DNA from: an uncultured Clostridia bacterium
Lineage (GTDB): Bacteria > Bacillota > Clostridia > Christensenellales > Aristaeellaceae
Direction of reading: 5' to 3'
NCBI GenBank assembly: GCA_947165425.1
Contig: CAMVAJ010000004.1
Span: forward strand, 34,989 to 98,988
DNA length: 64,000 bases
Of the stretch, positions 25,935-34,024 are shown in pieces; positions within the stretch are counted from its first letter, which is position 1, and each line of letters starts with the position of its first letter. The notes beneath the pieces are model-generated. The model saw only the letters and a program-made list of their open reading frames with translations, made no database searches and was not told where the DNA came from. The position numbers and the translations under genes are program-made.

Positions 25935-26016
25935 TACACAGTTTACAAATCTCTTCCTCCCGCCCTCTTTTGGGCCGCTTTCGCCCGCCGATCGCGTATT
26001 TTGGCCCTTTCCGCGC

Positions 26017-26045
26017 TTGACAATCCCTTCCCTTTTCTGTATACT
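26017..26045 (+). promoter_or_regulatory. Promoter for rpmH-rnpA-yidD-yidC-khpB
   Basis: A consensus -35 TTGACA (26017-26022), 17 bp spacer and TATACT (26040-26045). One of the best-matching promoters in the window, as expected for a ribosomal protein gene. Confidence 0.88.
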
Positions 26046-26110
26046 TGATAAGCTATGTTTTAAGCAAGCTTCGGGCTCAAGCCCTGAAACCAACGCAGAG
26101 GAGTGTTACC

Positions 26111-26245
26111 ATGTTCCGTACTTATCAGCCCAAAAAGCGTCAGCGCTCCAAGGTGCACGGCTTCCGTGCCCGCATGTCCACCCGCAACGGCCGCCGTGTG
26201 CTGGCCGCCCGCCGCCGCCGCGGCCGCAAGGTGCTGACCGTCTGA
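26111..26245 (+). CDS. rpmH: 50S ribosomal protein L34
   Basis: 44 residues, starting [20 protein letters not shown] and ending in the basic [11 protein letters not shown], diagnostic of bL34. The ATG at 26111 follows GAGGAG. It begins the conserved rpmH-rnpA-yidD-yidC-khpB block. dnaA, the usual upstream neighbour near the origin, is not present: an MFS transporter gene lies there instead. Confidence 0.97.
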   Translation: MFRTYQPKKRQRSKVHGFRARMSTRNGRRVLAARRRRGRKVLTV

Positions 26246-26308
26246 CGGTTGGCCCAAAACGCGTCTGAGGGGACCGCGCGGTTCAGCCGCGCCATGCCCC
26301 TTTGCGGA

Positions 26309-26345
26309 TCAAGCCCGCCAGTATAAACGGCGGGCTTTATCCTTA
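26309..26345 (+). terminator. Hairpin between rpmH and rnpA, possible partial terminator
   Basis: A perfect 9-bp stem AAGCCCGCC / GGCGGGCTT with a loop of 9 bases, followed by only a short T-rich tail (TATCCTT). It may attenuate transcription so that L34 mRNA exceeds rnpA mRNA. Confidence 0.5.
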
Positions 26346-26414
26346 ACCATGGGGGCGCTCCCGCCGGCGCGCCCCGTCCCCGGATCCCGGCATCCGGAAG
26401 AGGCATCGTATCCC

Positions 26415-26786
26415 ATGCAAAAGCGTTATCGGCTGCAAAAAAACAAGGCGTTCCAGTACGTGTACCACCGCGGAAAGAGCGTCTCCTGCCGCGATCTGGT
26501 CATGCTCCAGGCCAAGGGCCGGGGGCTTCAGGTCGGTTTTTCCGTCAGCAAAAAAGTGGGCAACGCCGTCACCCGCAACCGGGTGAAGCGCCGCCTGCGC
26601 GAGTGCTTCCGGCCCCACCTGGGGGATGTGAAAAACGGACTTTACGTCATCGTAGCCAGACCGTCAGCCGCCCATGCCACCTTTGCGGAGCTGCAGCGCC
26701 AGGTCCTCCAGCTTCTCCGGAAGCAGGACGCCCTGCGCCCCGCCGCGCCCCAGTCAGGCGCACCGCAGGGGGAGTCGCGCAGATGA
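26415..26786 (+). CDS. rnpA: Ribonuclease P protein component
   Basis: 123 residues from ATG 26415; the frame extends upstream but that part matches nothing and overlaps the hairpin. The signature [18 protein letters not shown], the central RNA-binding helix of RnpA, is intact. The protein binds the RNase P RNA and helps mature tRNA 5' ends. The stop overlaps the yidD start by 4 bases (ATGA). Confidence 0.95.
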   Translation: MQKRYRLQKNKAFQYVYHRGKSVSCRDLVMLQAKGRGLQVGFSVSKKVGNAVTRNRVKRRLRECFRPHLGDVKNGLYVIVARPSAAHATFAELQRQVLQLLRKQDALRPAAPQSGAPQGESRR

Positions 26787-27025
26787 AACGCTTTCTGCTG
26801 TGGGCGATCCGCCTCTATCGCCGCCGTCTCAGCCCGCTCAAGCGCAGACCTGCCTGCCGCTTCGTGCCCACCTGCTCCGAGTACGCCCAGACCGCCATCG
26901 AGCGCTACGGCGCGGCGCGGGGCGGGCAGCTGGCGCTCAGGCGAATCCTGCGCTGCAATCCGCTCAGCCGCGGCGGCTACGACCCGGTGCCCAGGGATCC
27001 CCGAACCACCCTGAGGAGGGAGTAA
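26783..27025 (+). CDS. yidD: Membrane protein insertion efficiency factor YidD
   Basis: 80 residues. Family motifs are clear: [20 protein letters not shown], and [18 protein letters not shown]. It is a small membrane-associated protein that aids YidC-dependent insertion. The gene overlaps rnpA by 4 bases and lies 7 bases before yidC, the standard order. Confidence 0.95.
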   Translation: MKRFLLWAIRLYRRRLSPLKRRPACRFVPTCSEYAQTAIERYGAARGGQLALRRILRCNPLSRGGYDPVPRDPRTTLRRE

Positions 27026-27032
27026 ACGACCG

Positions 27033-28061
27033 ATGGAATTCCTGATCAACATTATCCGAGGAATCAACTCCGTGGTGGGGAACTACGGCTGGTCGATGGT
27101 GCTCTTCACCCTGCTCGTCCGGCTGGTGCTCTTCCCCTTCGACTACAAGAGCCGGGTCGGCATGCGCAAGATGACGGCCCTGCAGCCGAAGATGGCCGAG
27201 CTCCAGCGCAAGTACGGCAAGGACCAGGCCAAGTACAATCAGAAGGTCTCTGAGATGTACAAGAAGGAGGGCGCCTCGCCGATGTCCGGCTGCCTTCCCA
27301 TGCTGCTCAGCTATCCGCTGCTGATCATCATGTGGAACGCCATGCGCGCCTTCGCCAACGAGCAGGTGGTCCGGCAGGTGGTGGAGATCCTCCAGCACCC
27401 GGAGACCATGCCCGTGCTCGACAGCTGGCTGTGGATCAAGAACCTCTGGATGCCCGACAGCCCCTTCTCCTCCGCCCTGGTGGACCTGAACACCCTGCGT
27501 CAGGTGCCCACCGACGTCTGGAGCAAGCTGCTGAACGCCGAGACGCTCCAGCAGATCGCGGCCCTGCACCCCGGCCTGGCCAGTCTGACCATGGACAGCT
27601 TCGCCCAGAGCGAGCTGGCCGCGACGATCCAGCTCCTCCACTCCACCCTGGAACAGACGGCGGTCTACCAGCAGGCCGCGGGCGGCCTGCCCGGCTGGAC
27701 CAACATCCCGGTGCTCTTCACCACCGTCAGCATCATGAAGGAGTACAACGGCCTGCTGATCCTGCCGATCCTCTCGGCTGTCAGCCAGTTCGCCATGACC
27801 GCCATCCTGGGCAACACCCAGCCTGCCCCCGCCGCCAACGACGCGGCGCAGCAGACCCAGCAGTCCACCTCGAACTTCATGAAGTGGTTCTTCCCCATCT
27901 TCTCGCTGTGGATCTGCCTGAGCTACAACGGCGCCTTCGCCCTGTACTGGGTGACGAGCAACCTGATCATGATGATCTCGACCTTCAGCATCAACAAGTT
28001 CCTGGACAGCAAGGATAAGCAGAACAATACAACCGTAAACGGGGAGGCTTCCATCAAATGA
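27033..28061 (+). CDS. yidC: Membrane protein insertase YidC/Oxa1
   Basis: 342 residues without the large Gram-negative periplasmic domain. The first membrane helix carries the conserved groove arginine (R30 in FTLLVRLVLFPF), and the cytoplasmic hairpin (MAELQRKYGKDQAKYNQKVSEMYKKEG) and GCLPMLLSYPLL are typical. The loop between the second and third membrane helices is about 120 residues long, much longer than in Bacillus YidC. The protein inserts membrane proteins with or without SecYEG. Its stop overlaps the start of khpB (ATGA). Confidence 0.95.
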   Translation: MEFLINIIRGINSVVGNYGWSMVLFTLLVRLVLFPFDYKSRVGMRKMTALQPKMAELQRKYGKDQAKYNQKVSEMYKKEGASPMSGCLPMLLSYPLLIIMWNAMRAFANEQVVRQVVEILQHPETMPVLDSWLWIKNLWMPDSPFSSALVDLNTLRQVPTDVWSKLLNAETLQQIAALHPGLASLTMDSFAQSELAATIQLLHSTLEQTAVYQQAAGGLPGWTNIPVLFTTVSIMKEYNGLLILPILSAVSQFAMTAILGNTQPAPAANDAAQQTQQSTSNFMKWFFPIFSLWICLSYNGAFALYWVTSNLIMMISTFSINKFLDSKDKQNNTTVNGEASIK

Positions 28062-29197
28062 GATCCGTTGAAAAATCCGCCAAGACGCGGGAGGAGGCGC
28101 TGGAGGCCGCCCTGCAGGAGCTGAACGCCTCCATCGCGGACGTGGACGTCCAGGTGCTCGAGGAGGGCAGCAAGGGCCTCTTCGGCCTCTTCGGCTCCCG
28201 CCCCTACCGGCTCCGCGTCACCCTGCGCGGCCAGGAGAGCCGCGAGGACGAGCTGGACGTCATGAGCCTGCTGAACGACAAGAAGGAGCCGGCCAAGCCC
28301 GCGCCCAGGCCCGAGAAGCCCGCCCGGGCCGAGAAGCCTGAGCGCGCCCCCCGCCCCGAGAAGGCGGAGGCCGCCGAGGAGACCGCGGAGGACAAGCCCG
28401 CCCGGTCCCGCCGCCCCGAGCCCGTGCGCCGCGTGAACCCCGACCGCAAGCCGGCCCAGGAGAAGCCCGCCGAGGAGACCGTCCTGGCCGCCGAGGACGC
28501 GGAGCTGCCCGAGGAGGAGGCCGCCGACGTGCCCGCCGGCGAGGAGACCCAGGAGGTCAAGCGCAAGCGCCGCCGCCACCGCTCCCGCGGCAAGAAGAAG
28601 CCCGCCGCCGCGCCCGCCGAGGGCGAGGAGGCCGCCGAGGACGCGGAGGAGGCGCCCGCCCCGAAGCTGCCGCCCAAGAAGCCCGTCAAGCCCATCGAGA
28701 AGCCCGTCGTCACCCTGATCGAGGACGCGGAGCTGGCCGCCGACTCCCCCGCCGGCGAGGCGAAGGCCTTCCTGCAGGAGCTGACCACCCTGATGGGCGT
28801 GCCGGTCTCCATCCGCATGGGCACCGACGAGGAGGGCAACGTCTTCGGCTACATGGAAGGCGACACCCTCGGCATCCTGATCGGCCGCCGGGGCGAGACC
28901 CTGGACGCCATCCAGTATCTGACCAGCCTGCGCATCAACAAGGGCCGCGACAAGTACACCCGCGTCACCCTGGACACGGAGAACTACCGTGCCAAGCGGG
29001 AGGACACCCTCGTGCGCCTGGCCAACCGCAAGGCCAACCATGCCCTGAAGACCGGCCGCCGGGTCTCCCTGGAGCCCATGAACCCCTACGAGCGCCGCAT
29101 CGTGCACAGCGCCCTGCAGGCCAACGAGCTGATCGACACCCACTCCGAGGGCGAGGAGCCCAACCGCCATGTGGTGATCACCGTCCGCAAGGCGTGA
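28058..29197 (+). CDS. khpB: RNA-binding protein KhpB (Jag)
   Basis: 379 residues. An N-terminal Jag_N domain (about 1-60, with GSKGLFGLFGSRP) is followed by a long Lys/Glu/Ala/Pro-rich linker (about 80-225), then a KH domain with the GRRGETLDAIQYL motif and a C-terminal R3H domain (ENYRAKREDTLVRLA, then RRIVHSAL). KhpB works with KhpA as an RNA chaperone and affects cell elongation and division. The linker is longer than in streptococcal Jag. The gene is coupled to yidC by a 4-base overlap. Confidence 0.93.
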   Translation: MRSVEKSAKTREEALEAALQELNASIADVDVQVLEEGSKGLFGLFGSRPYRLRVTLRGQESREDELDVMSLLNDKKEPAKPAPRPEKPARAEKPERAPRPEKAEAAEETAEDKPARSRRPEPVRRVNPDRKPAQEKPAEETVLAAEDAELPEEEAADVPAGEETQEVKRKRRRHRSRGKKKPAAAPAEGEEAAEDAEEAPAPKLPPKKPVKPIEKPVVTLIEDAELAADSPAGEAKAFLQELTTLMGVPVSIRMGTDEEGNVFGYMEGDTLGILIGRRGETLDAIQYLTSLRINKGRDKYTRVTLDTENYRAKREDTLVRLANRKANHALKTGRRVSLEPMNPYERRIVHSALQANELIDTHSEGEEPNRHVVITVRKA

Positions 29198-29202
29198 CAT
29201 GG

Positions 29203-29240
29203 ATGCCTTCCGCGTTGATCCGATGCGGAAGGCTTTTTGA
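29203..29240 (+). terminator. Intrinsic terminator after khpB
   Basis: A perfect 9-bp stem GCCTTCCGC / GCGGAAGGC followed by TTTTT. It separates the rpmH-khpB unit from aspS. Confidence 0.8.
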
Positions 29241-29279
29241 CCAGAGATCCGGTCAAAACACAGTAGGAGGAAAAGCGCC

Positions 29280-31058
29280 ATGCAACACCGTACCCATACC
29301 TGCAACGAGCTGCGGCTCTCCGACGCCGGCAAGACCGTCGAGCTGTGCGGCTGGCTGGAGAACGTCCGCGAGGTCTCCGGCAGCCTCGCCTTCGCCATCC
29401 TGCGCGACTTCTACGGCACCACGCAGCTGGTGCTGGAGAGCGAGGAGATGCTCTCCGCCTTCCGCGCCCTGAACAAGGAGTCCACCATCGCCGTGACCGG
29501 CCTTGTGCGCGAGCGGGACAGCAAGAACCCCAAGATCCCCACCGGCGACATCGAGGTGGTGCCGGAGAAGTTAGAGGTGCTGGGCCGCTGCCGCTACAAC
29601 CAGCTGCCCTTCCAGGTGACCCGCAGCCGCGAGGCGGACGAGGCCCTGCGCCTGAAGTACCGCTATCTCGACCTGCGCAACCCGGAGGTCAAGCGGAACA
29701 TCGTCCTGCGCTGCAACGTGGTGGCTGCCCTGCGCGCCGCCATGCAGGCCCACAACTTCCTGGAGATCACCACACCCATCCTGACCGCCTCCTCCCCCGA
29801 GGGCGCCCGGGACTACCTGGTGCCCGCCCGGAAGCACCCCGGCAAGTTCTACGCCCTGCCCCAGGCCCCGCAGCAGTTCAAGCAGCTGCTGATGACCTCC
29901 GGCTTCGACCGCTACTTCCAGATCGCCCCCTGCTTCCGGGACGAGGACGCCCGCGGCGACCGCTCCCCCGGCGAGTTCTACCAGCTGGACATGGAGATGG
30001 CCTTCGCCTCCCAGGAGGACGTCTTCGCCGTGCTCGAGGATGTGCTGCCGCCCATCTTCGCCCGCTACGGCAAGTATGACCGCGCCTCCTCCGCGCCCTT
30101 CAAGCGCATCTCCTACCGCGAGGCTATGGAGACCTACGGCACCGACAAGCCCGACCTGCGCATCGACCTGACGGCCCAGGACGTGACCCGCCTCGTGGAG
30201 GGCTGCGGCTTCGGCCCCTTCGAGGGCAGCGCCGTCAAGGCCGTGGTGGTCTCCGACATGACCGCCACCCGCAAGCAGATCGACAAGCTCTGCGCGGACG
30301 TGGAGGTCGTCTCCGGCGCGAAGCCCTACTGGTTCCGCCTGGACGAGAAGGGCGAGCTGGTGGGCGGCATCGCGAAGTTCCTGCAGGACCGCAAGGACAA
30401 GGTGGTCTCCGCCCTGGGCCTGAAGCCCAACAGCTTCGTCGGCCTCTCCGCCGGGAAGCTCGGCACGGCCCAGAAGACCATGGGCGTGCTGATCAAGCAG
30501 CTGGGTCTCCTCTGCCCGAACCACATGGACGCGGAGCAGTACGCCTTCTGCTGGATCGTCGACTTCCCGATGTACGAGATCGGCGAGGAGAGCGGCGAGC
30601 TGGAGTTCTGCCACAACCCCTTCTCCATGCCCAACGGCGGCCTGGAGATCCTGCAGAAGGCCGCGGCCGGCGAGGTGGACCCCCTGTCCATCTACGCCTT
30701 CCAGTACGACCTGGTCTGCAACGGCGTGGAGCTCTCCTCCGGCGCGGTCCGCAACCATGACCCGGAGATCATGATCGAGGCCTTCAAGCTCGTCCGCCTC
30801 GGCGAGGAGGACGTGAAGGCCAAGTTCCCGGCCATGTACAACGCCTTCTGCTACGGCGCGCCGCCGCACGCCGGCATCGCCCCCGGCGTGGACCGCATGG
30901 TCATGCTGCTGGCCGGGGAGGACTCCATCCGCGAGGTCATCCCCTTCCCGATGAACAAGAACGCCCAGGATCTGCTGATGGGCGCCCCCTCCAACGTGGA
31001 GCAGAAGCAGCTCGACGAGCTGCATATCCGCCTCGTCCCCGTGGAGCAGGAGGGCTGA
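29280..31058 (+). CDS. aspS: Aspartyl-tRNA synthetase
   Basis: 592 residues, full bacterial length. An N-terminal OB-fold anticodon domain (GWLENVRE) leads into a class II catalytic core: the motif 2 region FRDEDARGDRSPGEFYQLDMEM and motif 3 GIAPGVDRMVMLLAG. The bacterial-specific GAD insertion is present in the middle (VVVSDM region). It charges tRNA-Asp with aspartate. The start follows TAGGAGG. No T-box leader is visible between the khpB terminator and the start codon. Confidence 0.97.
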   Translation: MQHRTHTCNELRLSDAGKTVELCGWLENVREVSGSLAFAILRDFYGTTQLVLESEEMLSAFRALNKESTIAVTGLVRERDSKNPKIPTGDIEVVPEKLEVLGRCRYNQLPFQVTRSREADEALRLKYRYLDLRNPEVKRNIVLRCNVVAALRAAMQAHNFLEITTPILTASSPEGARDYLVPARKHPGKFYALPQAPQQFKQLLMTSGFDRYFQIAPCFRDEDARGDRSPGEFYQLDMEMAFASQEDVFAVLEDVLPPIFARYGKYDRASSAPFKRISYREAMETYGTDKPDLRIDLTAQDVTRLVEGCGFGPFEGSAVKAVVVSDMTATRKQIDKLCADVEVVSGAKPYWFRLDEKGELVGGIAKFLQDRKDKVVSALGLKPNSFVGLSAGKLGTAQKTMGVLIKQLGLLCPNHMDAEQYAFCWIVDFPMYEIGEESGELEFCHNPFSMPNGGLEILQKAAAGEVDPLSIYAFQYDLVCNGVELSSGAVRNHDPEIMIEAFKLVRLGEEDVKAKFPAMYNAFCYGAPPHAGIAPGVDRMVMLLAGEDSIREVIPFPMNKNAQDLLMGAPSNVEQKQLDELHIRLVPVEQEG

Positions 31059-31079
31059 GCCCCCGCAGCTTGATACGTC

Positions 31080-31128
31080 AAAGCCCCCATCCGCCGCCCG
31101 AGAGGGCGGGGGATGGGGGCTGTTTTTG
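31080..31128. terminator. Bidirectional terminator between aspS and the VanX-type gene
   Basis: A long stem from AAGCCCCCATCC to GGATGGGGGCT with an inner GCCC / GGGC, followed by TTTTT on the plus strand. The convergent gene ends at 31137. Confidence 0.8.
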
Positions 31129-31136
31129 GGGTTTCT

Positions 31137-31877
31137 TTACTCCTGTCCCACCGATTTCCGGCTGACCGGGAAGGTGAAATAGGTGTCCGGGTAGGGCTCC
31201 GGGTCCAGGGTGAAGTGCCACCACTCCTCCTCCAGGGGCCGGAAGCCGTGCCGCAGCATCGCCTCCCGCAGGATCATGCGGTTCGCATACTGCTCCGGGG
31301 TGATGGCGGTGTAGTCCGGGTGGCTCAGCTCGCCGAAATAGTCGAAGGTGCCGCCCATGTCGACCTCCTTCCCGGCCGCCATGTCGAACAGCGTCAGGTC
31401 CACCGTGCTGCCGCGGCTGTGGCCGGAGTGCTCCGCGATATAGCCCAGCGGGAACAGCACATCCTTCTCCAGCTCGGGGTAGAAGTAGGGCTTCATCCGC
31501 GTGTCGCCAAAGTCCAGCGCCCACCGCATGAAGTGGGACACCGCCTTCTGCGGGCGGTAGGCGTCGAAGATCTTCAGCCGGTAGCCCTGCCGGATCAGGT
31601 CGTCAGAGACGGCCCGCAGCGCCTCGGCGGCCTCCCGGGTCAGCAGCGCCACGGGCTCCTCATAGCCGTCGACGCGGTCGCCCACAAAGTTGTAGGTCGA
31701 ATAGTAGCGGATCTCGAGGATCGCGTCCGGCACCGCGTCCGTCAGCAGCACAAACCCCGAGGCATCGTCCGAGAATATCATACCGTCCTCCTCCGCCCGG
31801 GCGAGCCCGCCGGTCATCCCCGCGGTCAGCGCCAGCGCCATGGCCAAAGCCAGGATTCTTGAAAACAGTCTGTTCAT
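31137..31877 (-). CDS. Secreted D-Ala-D-Ala dipeptidase, VanX/DdpX family
   Basis: 246 residues from ATG 31877 (AGGAGGGGAA upstream). Residues 1-28 are a signal peptide ending ARA-EE. The zinc and catalytic residues of M15D peptidases are in place: SGHSRGSTVDLTL (H-x6-D) and EEEWWHF (Glu and His). It cleaves D-Ala-D-Ala. VanX proteins for vancomycin resistance are cytoplasmic and sit with VanH and a ligase; here there is a signal peptide and no such partner. A role outside the membrane in wall-fragment scavenging is therefore more likely. Confidence 0.9.
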   Translation of the reverse strand: MNRLFSRILALAMALALTAGMTGGLARAEEDGMIFSDDASGFVLLTDAVPDAILEIRYYSTYNFVGDRVDGYEEPVALLTREAAEALRAVSDDLIRQGYRLKIFDAYRPQKAVSHFMRWALDFGDTRMKPYFYPELEKDVLFPLGYIAEHSGHSRGSTVDLTLFDMAAGKEVDMGGTFDYFGELSHPDYTAITPEQYANRMILREAMLRHGFRPLEEEWWHFTLDPEPYPDTYFTFPVSRKSVGQE

Positions 31878-31898
31878 CCGTTCCCCTCCTTCGGCCCC

Positions 31899-31904
31899 AT
31901 TATA
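31899..31904 (-). promoter_or_regulatory. -10 box of the VanX-type gene
   Basis: A perfect TATAAT on the minus strand, 22 bases before the start codon. No good -35 match is seen at 16-18 bp. Confidence 0.45.
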
Positions 31905-31969
31905 CCGCTTTGGGCAAAAAAGAAAAGCCCCGTTTTTGGCTGTCCGCCCTTCCGGACCCCGCGCTTTCA

Positions 31970-31978
31970 TGGTATGAT
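31970..31978 (+). promoter_or_regulatory. Extended -10 promoter of the chromate transporter pair
   Basis: TGGTATGAT, an extended -10 element, about 50 bp before the ATG at 32029. The -35 region is poor. Confidence 0.4.
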
Positions 31979-32028
31979 GGAGCGGGGCGGCAGCGCCCCG
32001 GAATATCCCCTCGGAGGAGCGTCTCGCC

Positions 32029-32580
32029 ATGCACGTCTGTCTTGAGCTTTTTGCCGTCTTCGCGAAGATCGGCGCCTTCACCTTCGGCGGGGGCTACGCC
32101 ATGATCCCGCTGATCCAGCGGGAGGCCGCCGCGCGCAGGCACTGGATCCGCGAGGAGGACATGCTCGACATCCTCGCTATCGCCGAGTCCACCCCCGGCC
32201 CCATCGCCATCAACGCGGCCACCTTCATCGGCCGGAAGGTCGCGGGCGTGCGCGGCGCGGTCTGCGCGACGGTGGGCGTGGTGCTGCCCTCGTTCGTCAT
32301 CATCAGCGCGATCTCCCTCGCCCTGCAGGCCTTCCAGCACCTCCGGGCGGTGCGCTACGCCTTCTGGGGGATCCGCGCCGGGGTCCTCGCGCTGATCCTG
32401 CGGGCCCTGTGGAGCCTCTTTACCAAGTGTCACAAGGACGCCTTCTCCTGCGCGGTCATGGCCCTGGCCCTGGCGGCGGTGGCCTTTTTCAGGGTCAGCG
32501 CGATCCTGGTGATCGCCGCGGCGGCGCTGGCCGGCATCGTCTACAGCCGGCTCCGCCGCCGGGAGGAGGGGACGCGATGA
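32029..32580 (+). CDS. Chromate transporter, first half-size subunit
   Basis: 183 residues with several membrane segments. CHR family motifs are intact: FTFGGGYAMIPLIQRE and AESTPGPIAINAATFIG. Half-size CHR proteins are encoded in pairs whose two members insert in opposite orientations. The family is known for chromate efflux, though in anaerobes the natural substrate may be sulfate or another oxyanion. The stop overlaps the next gene by 4 bases. The ATG follows TCGGAGGAG. Confidence 0.9.
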   Translation: MHVCLELFAVFAKIGAFTFGGGYAMIPLIQREAAARRHWIREEDMLDILAIAESTPGPIAINAATFIGRKVAGVRGAVCATVGVVLPSFVIISAISLALQAFQHLRAVRYAFWGIRAGVLALILRALWSLFTKCHKDAFSCAVMALALAAVAFFRVSAILVIAAAALAGIVYSRLRRREEGTR

Positions 32581-33131
32581 TTTACCTCGAGCTGTTCGCG
32601 ACCTTCTTCCGCGTCGGGCTGTTCACCTTCGGCGGCGGCTACGCCATGCTCCCCCTGATCCAGCGCGAGGTGCTCGCCCACGGGTGGCTGACCCAGGCGG
32701 AGATCATTGATTTCATCGCCGTCGGCGAGAGCACTCCCGGTCCCTTCGCCGTGAACCTCTCCACCTATGTGGGCATGGTCACGGCGGGCCTCAGCGGCGC
32801 GCTGTGCGCCACGGCGGGCGTCGTGCTGCCCTCGTTCCTGGTGATCCTGCTGGTGGCGCGCTTCTACGATCGCTTCCGGCGCAGCCGGCTGGTCGAGGGC
32901 GCGATGACCGGGCTGCGGCCCGCCGTCATCGGCCTCATCGCCGCCGCCCTCCTCTCCCTGGGGCGGGAGGTCTTTCTCCGGGAGCAAGCGCTCATGACCC
33001 CCGCCTTCGCGGTGCGGGCCGGCATCCTGCTCCTGGTGGCGGCGCTGGCCTTCCGCAAGGTTCACCCCATCCTGCTCATCGCCCTCTCGGCGGGGATCGG
33101 GATCGCCGCGGGGTTTCTCTTCGGGCTGTAG
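32577..33131 (+). CDS. Chromate transporter, second half-size subunit
   Basis: 184 residues, a paralogue of the preceding gene with matching motifs FTFGGGYAMLPLIQRE and GESTPGPFAVNLSTYVG. It overlaps the first half gene by an ATGA junction, so the two are made together, presumably as a heterodimer. A near-perfect palindromic terminator follows. Confidence 0.9.
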   Translation: MIYLELFATFFRVGLFTFGGGYAMLPLIQREVLAHGWLTQAEIIDFIAVGESTPGPFAVNLSTYVGMVTAGLSGALCATAGVVLPSFLVILLVARFYDRFRRSRLVEGAMTGLRPAVIGLIAAALLSLGREVFLREQALMTPAFAVRAGILLLVAALAFRKVHPILLIALSAGIGIAAGFLFGL

Positions 33132-33132
33132 C

Positions 33133-33174
33133 CCGGCAAACAAAAAACGGCTTCCGCCGTTTTTTGTTTGCCGC
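33133..33174. terminator. Palindromic bidirectional terminator
   Basis: A 16-bp stem GGCAAACAAAAAACGG / CCGTTTTTTGTTTGCC (33135-33172) carrying A-runs and T-runs inside the stem. It can stop the chromate genes from the left and the deacetylase gene from the right. Confidence 0.85.
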
Positions 33175-33183
33175 CACGCGCGG

Positions 33184-34023
33184 TCAGCCGTCGATCTCCA
33201 CCAGGGTTCCGCCGGGGATCTCAAAGGTGCGGCCGTCCAGCGCCGCCCAGAGGGTCCGGGCGGAGGGGTTGACCGCCCTGCGGCCGTCCAGCGACCACTC
33301 GAGCCGCCGCCAGGCGGTGACATAGTCGTAGACCTCGATGTTGGTCGCGTACCAGACGTCCGGCTGGCGCCCCATCCGCGCCGCGAAGCGCTCGATCAGG
33401 TCCCAGTTGCCGTGGTCCTCAAACTCGTAGCTGTGGCCCCAGAGGTAGAACAGGGCCGGCTCGTCCCGCTTGGGCGTTTTCTCCAGGAAGCGGTCGCACA
33501 GCTCCTCCAGCATCGGGTCGCCGTGGTGGCAGGTGGCCTTCAGCCGCAGCCAGTCCCGGGGGATGTCGAAGCCGTGGGTCGCCTCCACCGTCCGGCAGTA
33601 GGCGATGCCGCAGCTGCGCAGCGCGTCAACGACCTCGTCGTTATAGGTGCCGTAGGGGTAGGCCGCGCCGCGCACGAGCACGCCGAACATGTCCTCCAGG
33701 TTCCGCCGGTCCTCGTAGACCTCCCGCACGATCCCGGAGGAGGGCAGGCGGGTCAGGTCGGGGTGGGTCAGCGTGTGCACCGCCACCTCGTGGCGGCCTG
33801 TGTCGTAGAGGGCCCGCACCGCGGAGGCGCTCATGCGCCGGTGGATCTGCCCCTCGGGCCAGACGTAGCCCTCCGGCGCGAAGCAGCCGCTGTTCAGGTT
33901 GAAGGTGCAGCGGATGCCCGCCCTGTCCAGGATGTCGATGAGCCGGACGTCCTGCTCCACACCGTCGTCGTAGGAGAGGGTCAGGGCCTTCGCGGCTCCG
34001 CCGGGGAAACGCATGCTCAGCAT
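33184..34023 (-). CDS. Polysaccharide deacetylase (NodB-like) family protein
   Basis: 279 residues without a signal peptide. CE4/NodB motifs are present: ALTLSYDDG (Asp pair at 19-20), the metal-binding HTLTHPDL, and AYPYGTYND. The family removes acetyl groups from N-acetylated sugars in peptidoglycan, chitin-like or other glycans. Lack of a secretion signal suggests an intracellular sugar or oligosaccharide substrate. It starts one base after the hisS stop and so is probably co-transcribed with hisS. Confidence 0.87.
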   Translation of the reverse strand: MLSMRFPGGAAKALTLSYDDGVEQDVRLIDILDRAGIRCTFNLNSGCFAPEGYVWPEGQIHRRMSASAVRALYDTGRHEVAVHTLTHPDLTRLPSSGIVREVYEDRRNLEDMFGVLVRGAAYPYGTYNDEVVDALRSCGIAYCRTVEATHGFDIPRDWLRLKATCHHGDPMLEELCDRFLEKTPKRDEPALFYLWGHSYEFEDHGNWDLIERFAARMGRQPDVWYATNIEVYDYVTAWRRLEWSLDGRRAVNPSARTLWAALDGRTFEIPGGTLVEIDG

Positions 34024-34024
34024 C

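Noticed and set aside
25879..26110. Replication origin near rpmH
   Set aside because: No dnaA gene and no convincing cluster of DnaA boxes; the gap is explained by a terminator and the rpmH promoter.
29198..29279. T-box or other riboswitch before aspS
   Set aside because: Only an intrinsic terminator is present and the remaining space is too short for a T-box. The hisS leader likewise shows the repeat but no T-box core.
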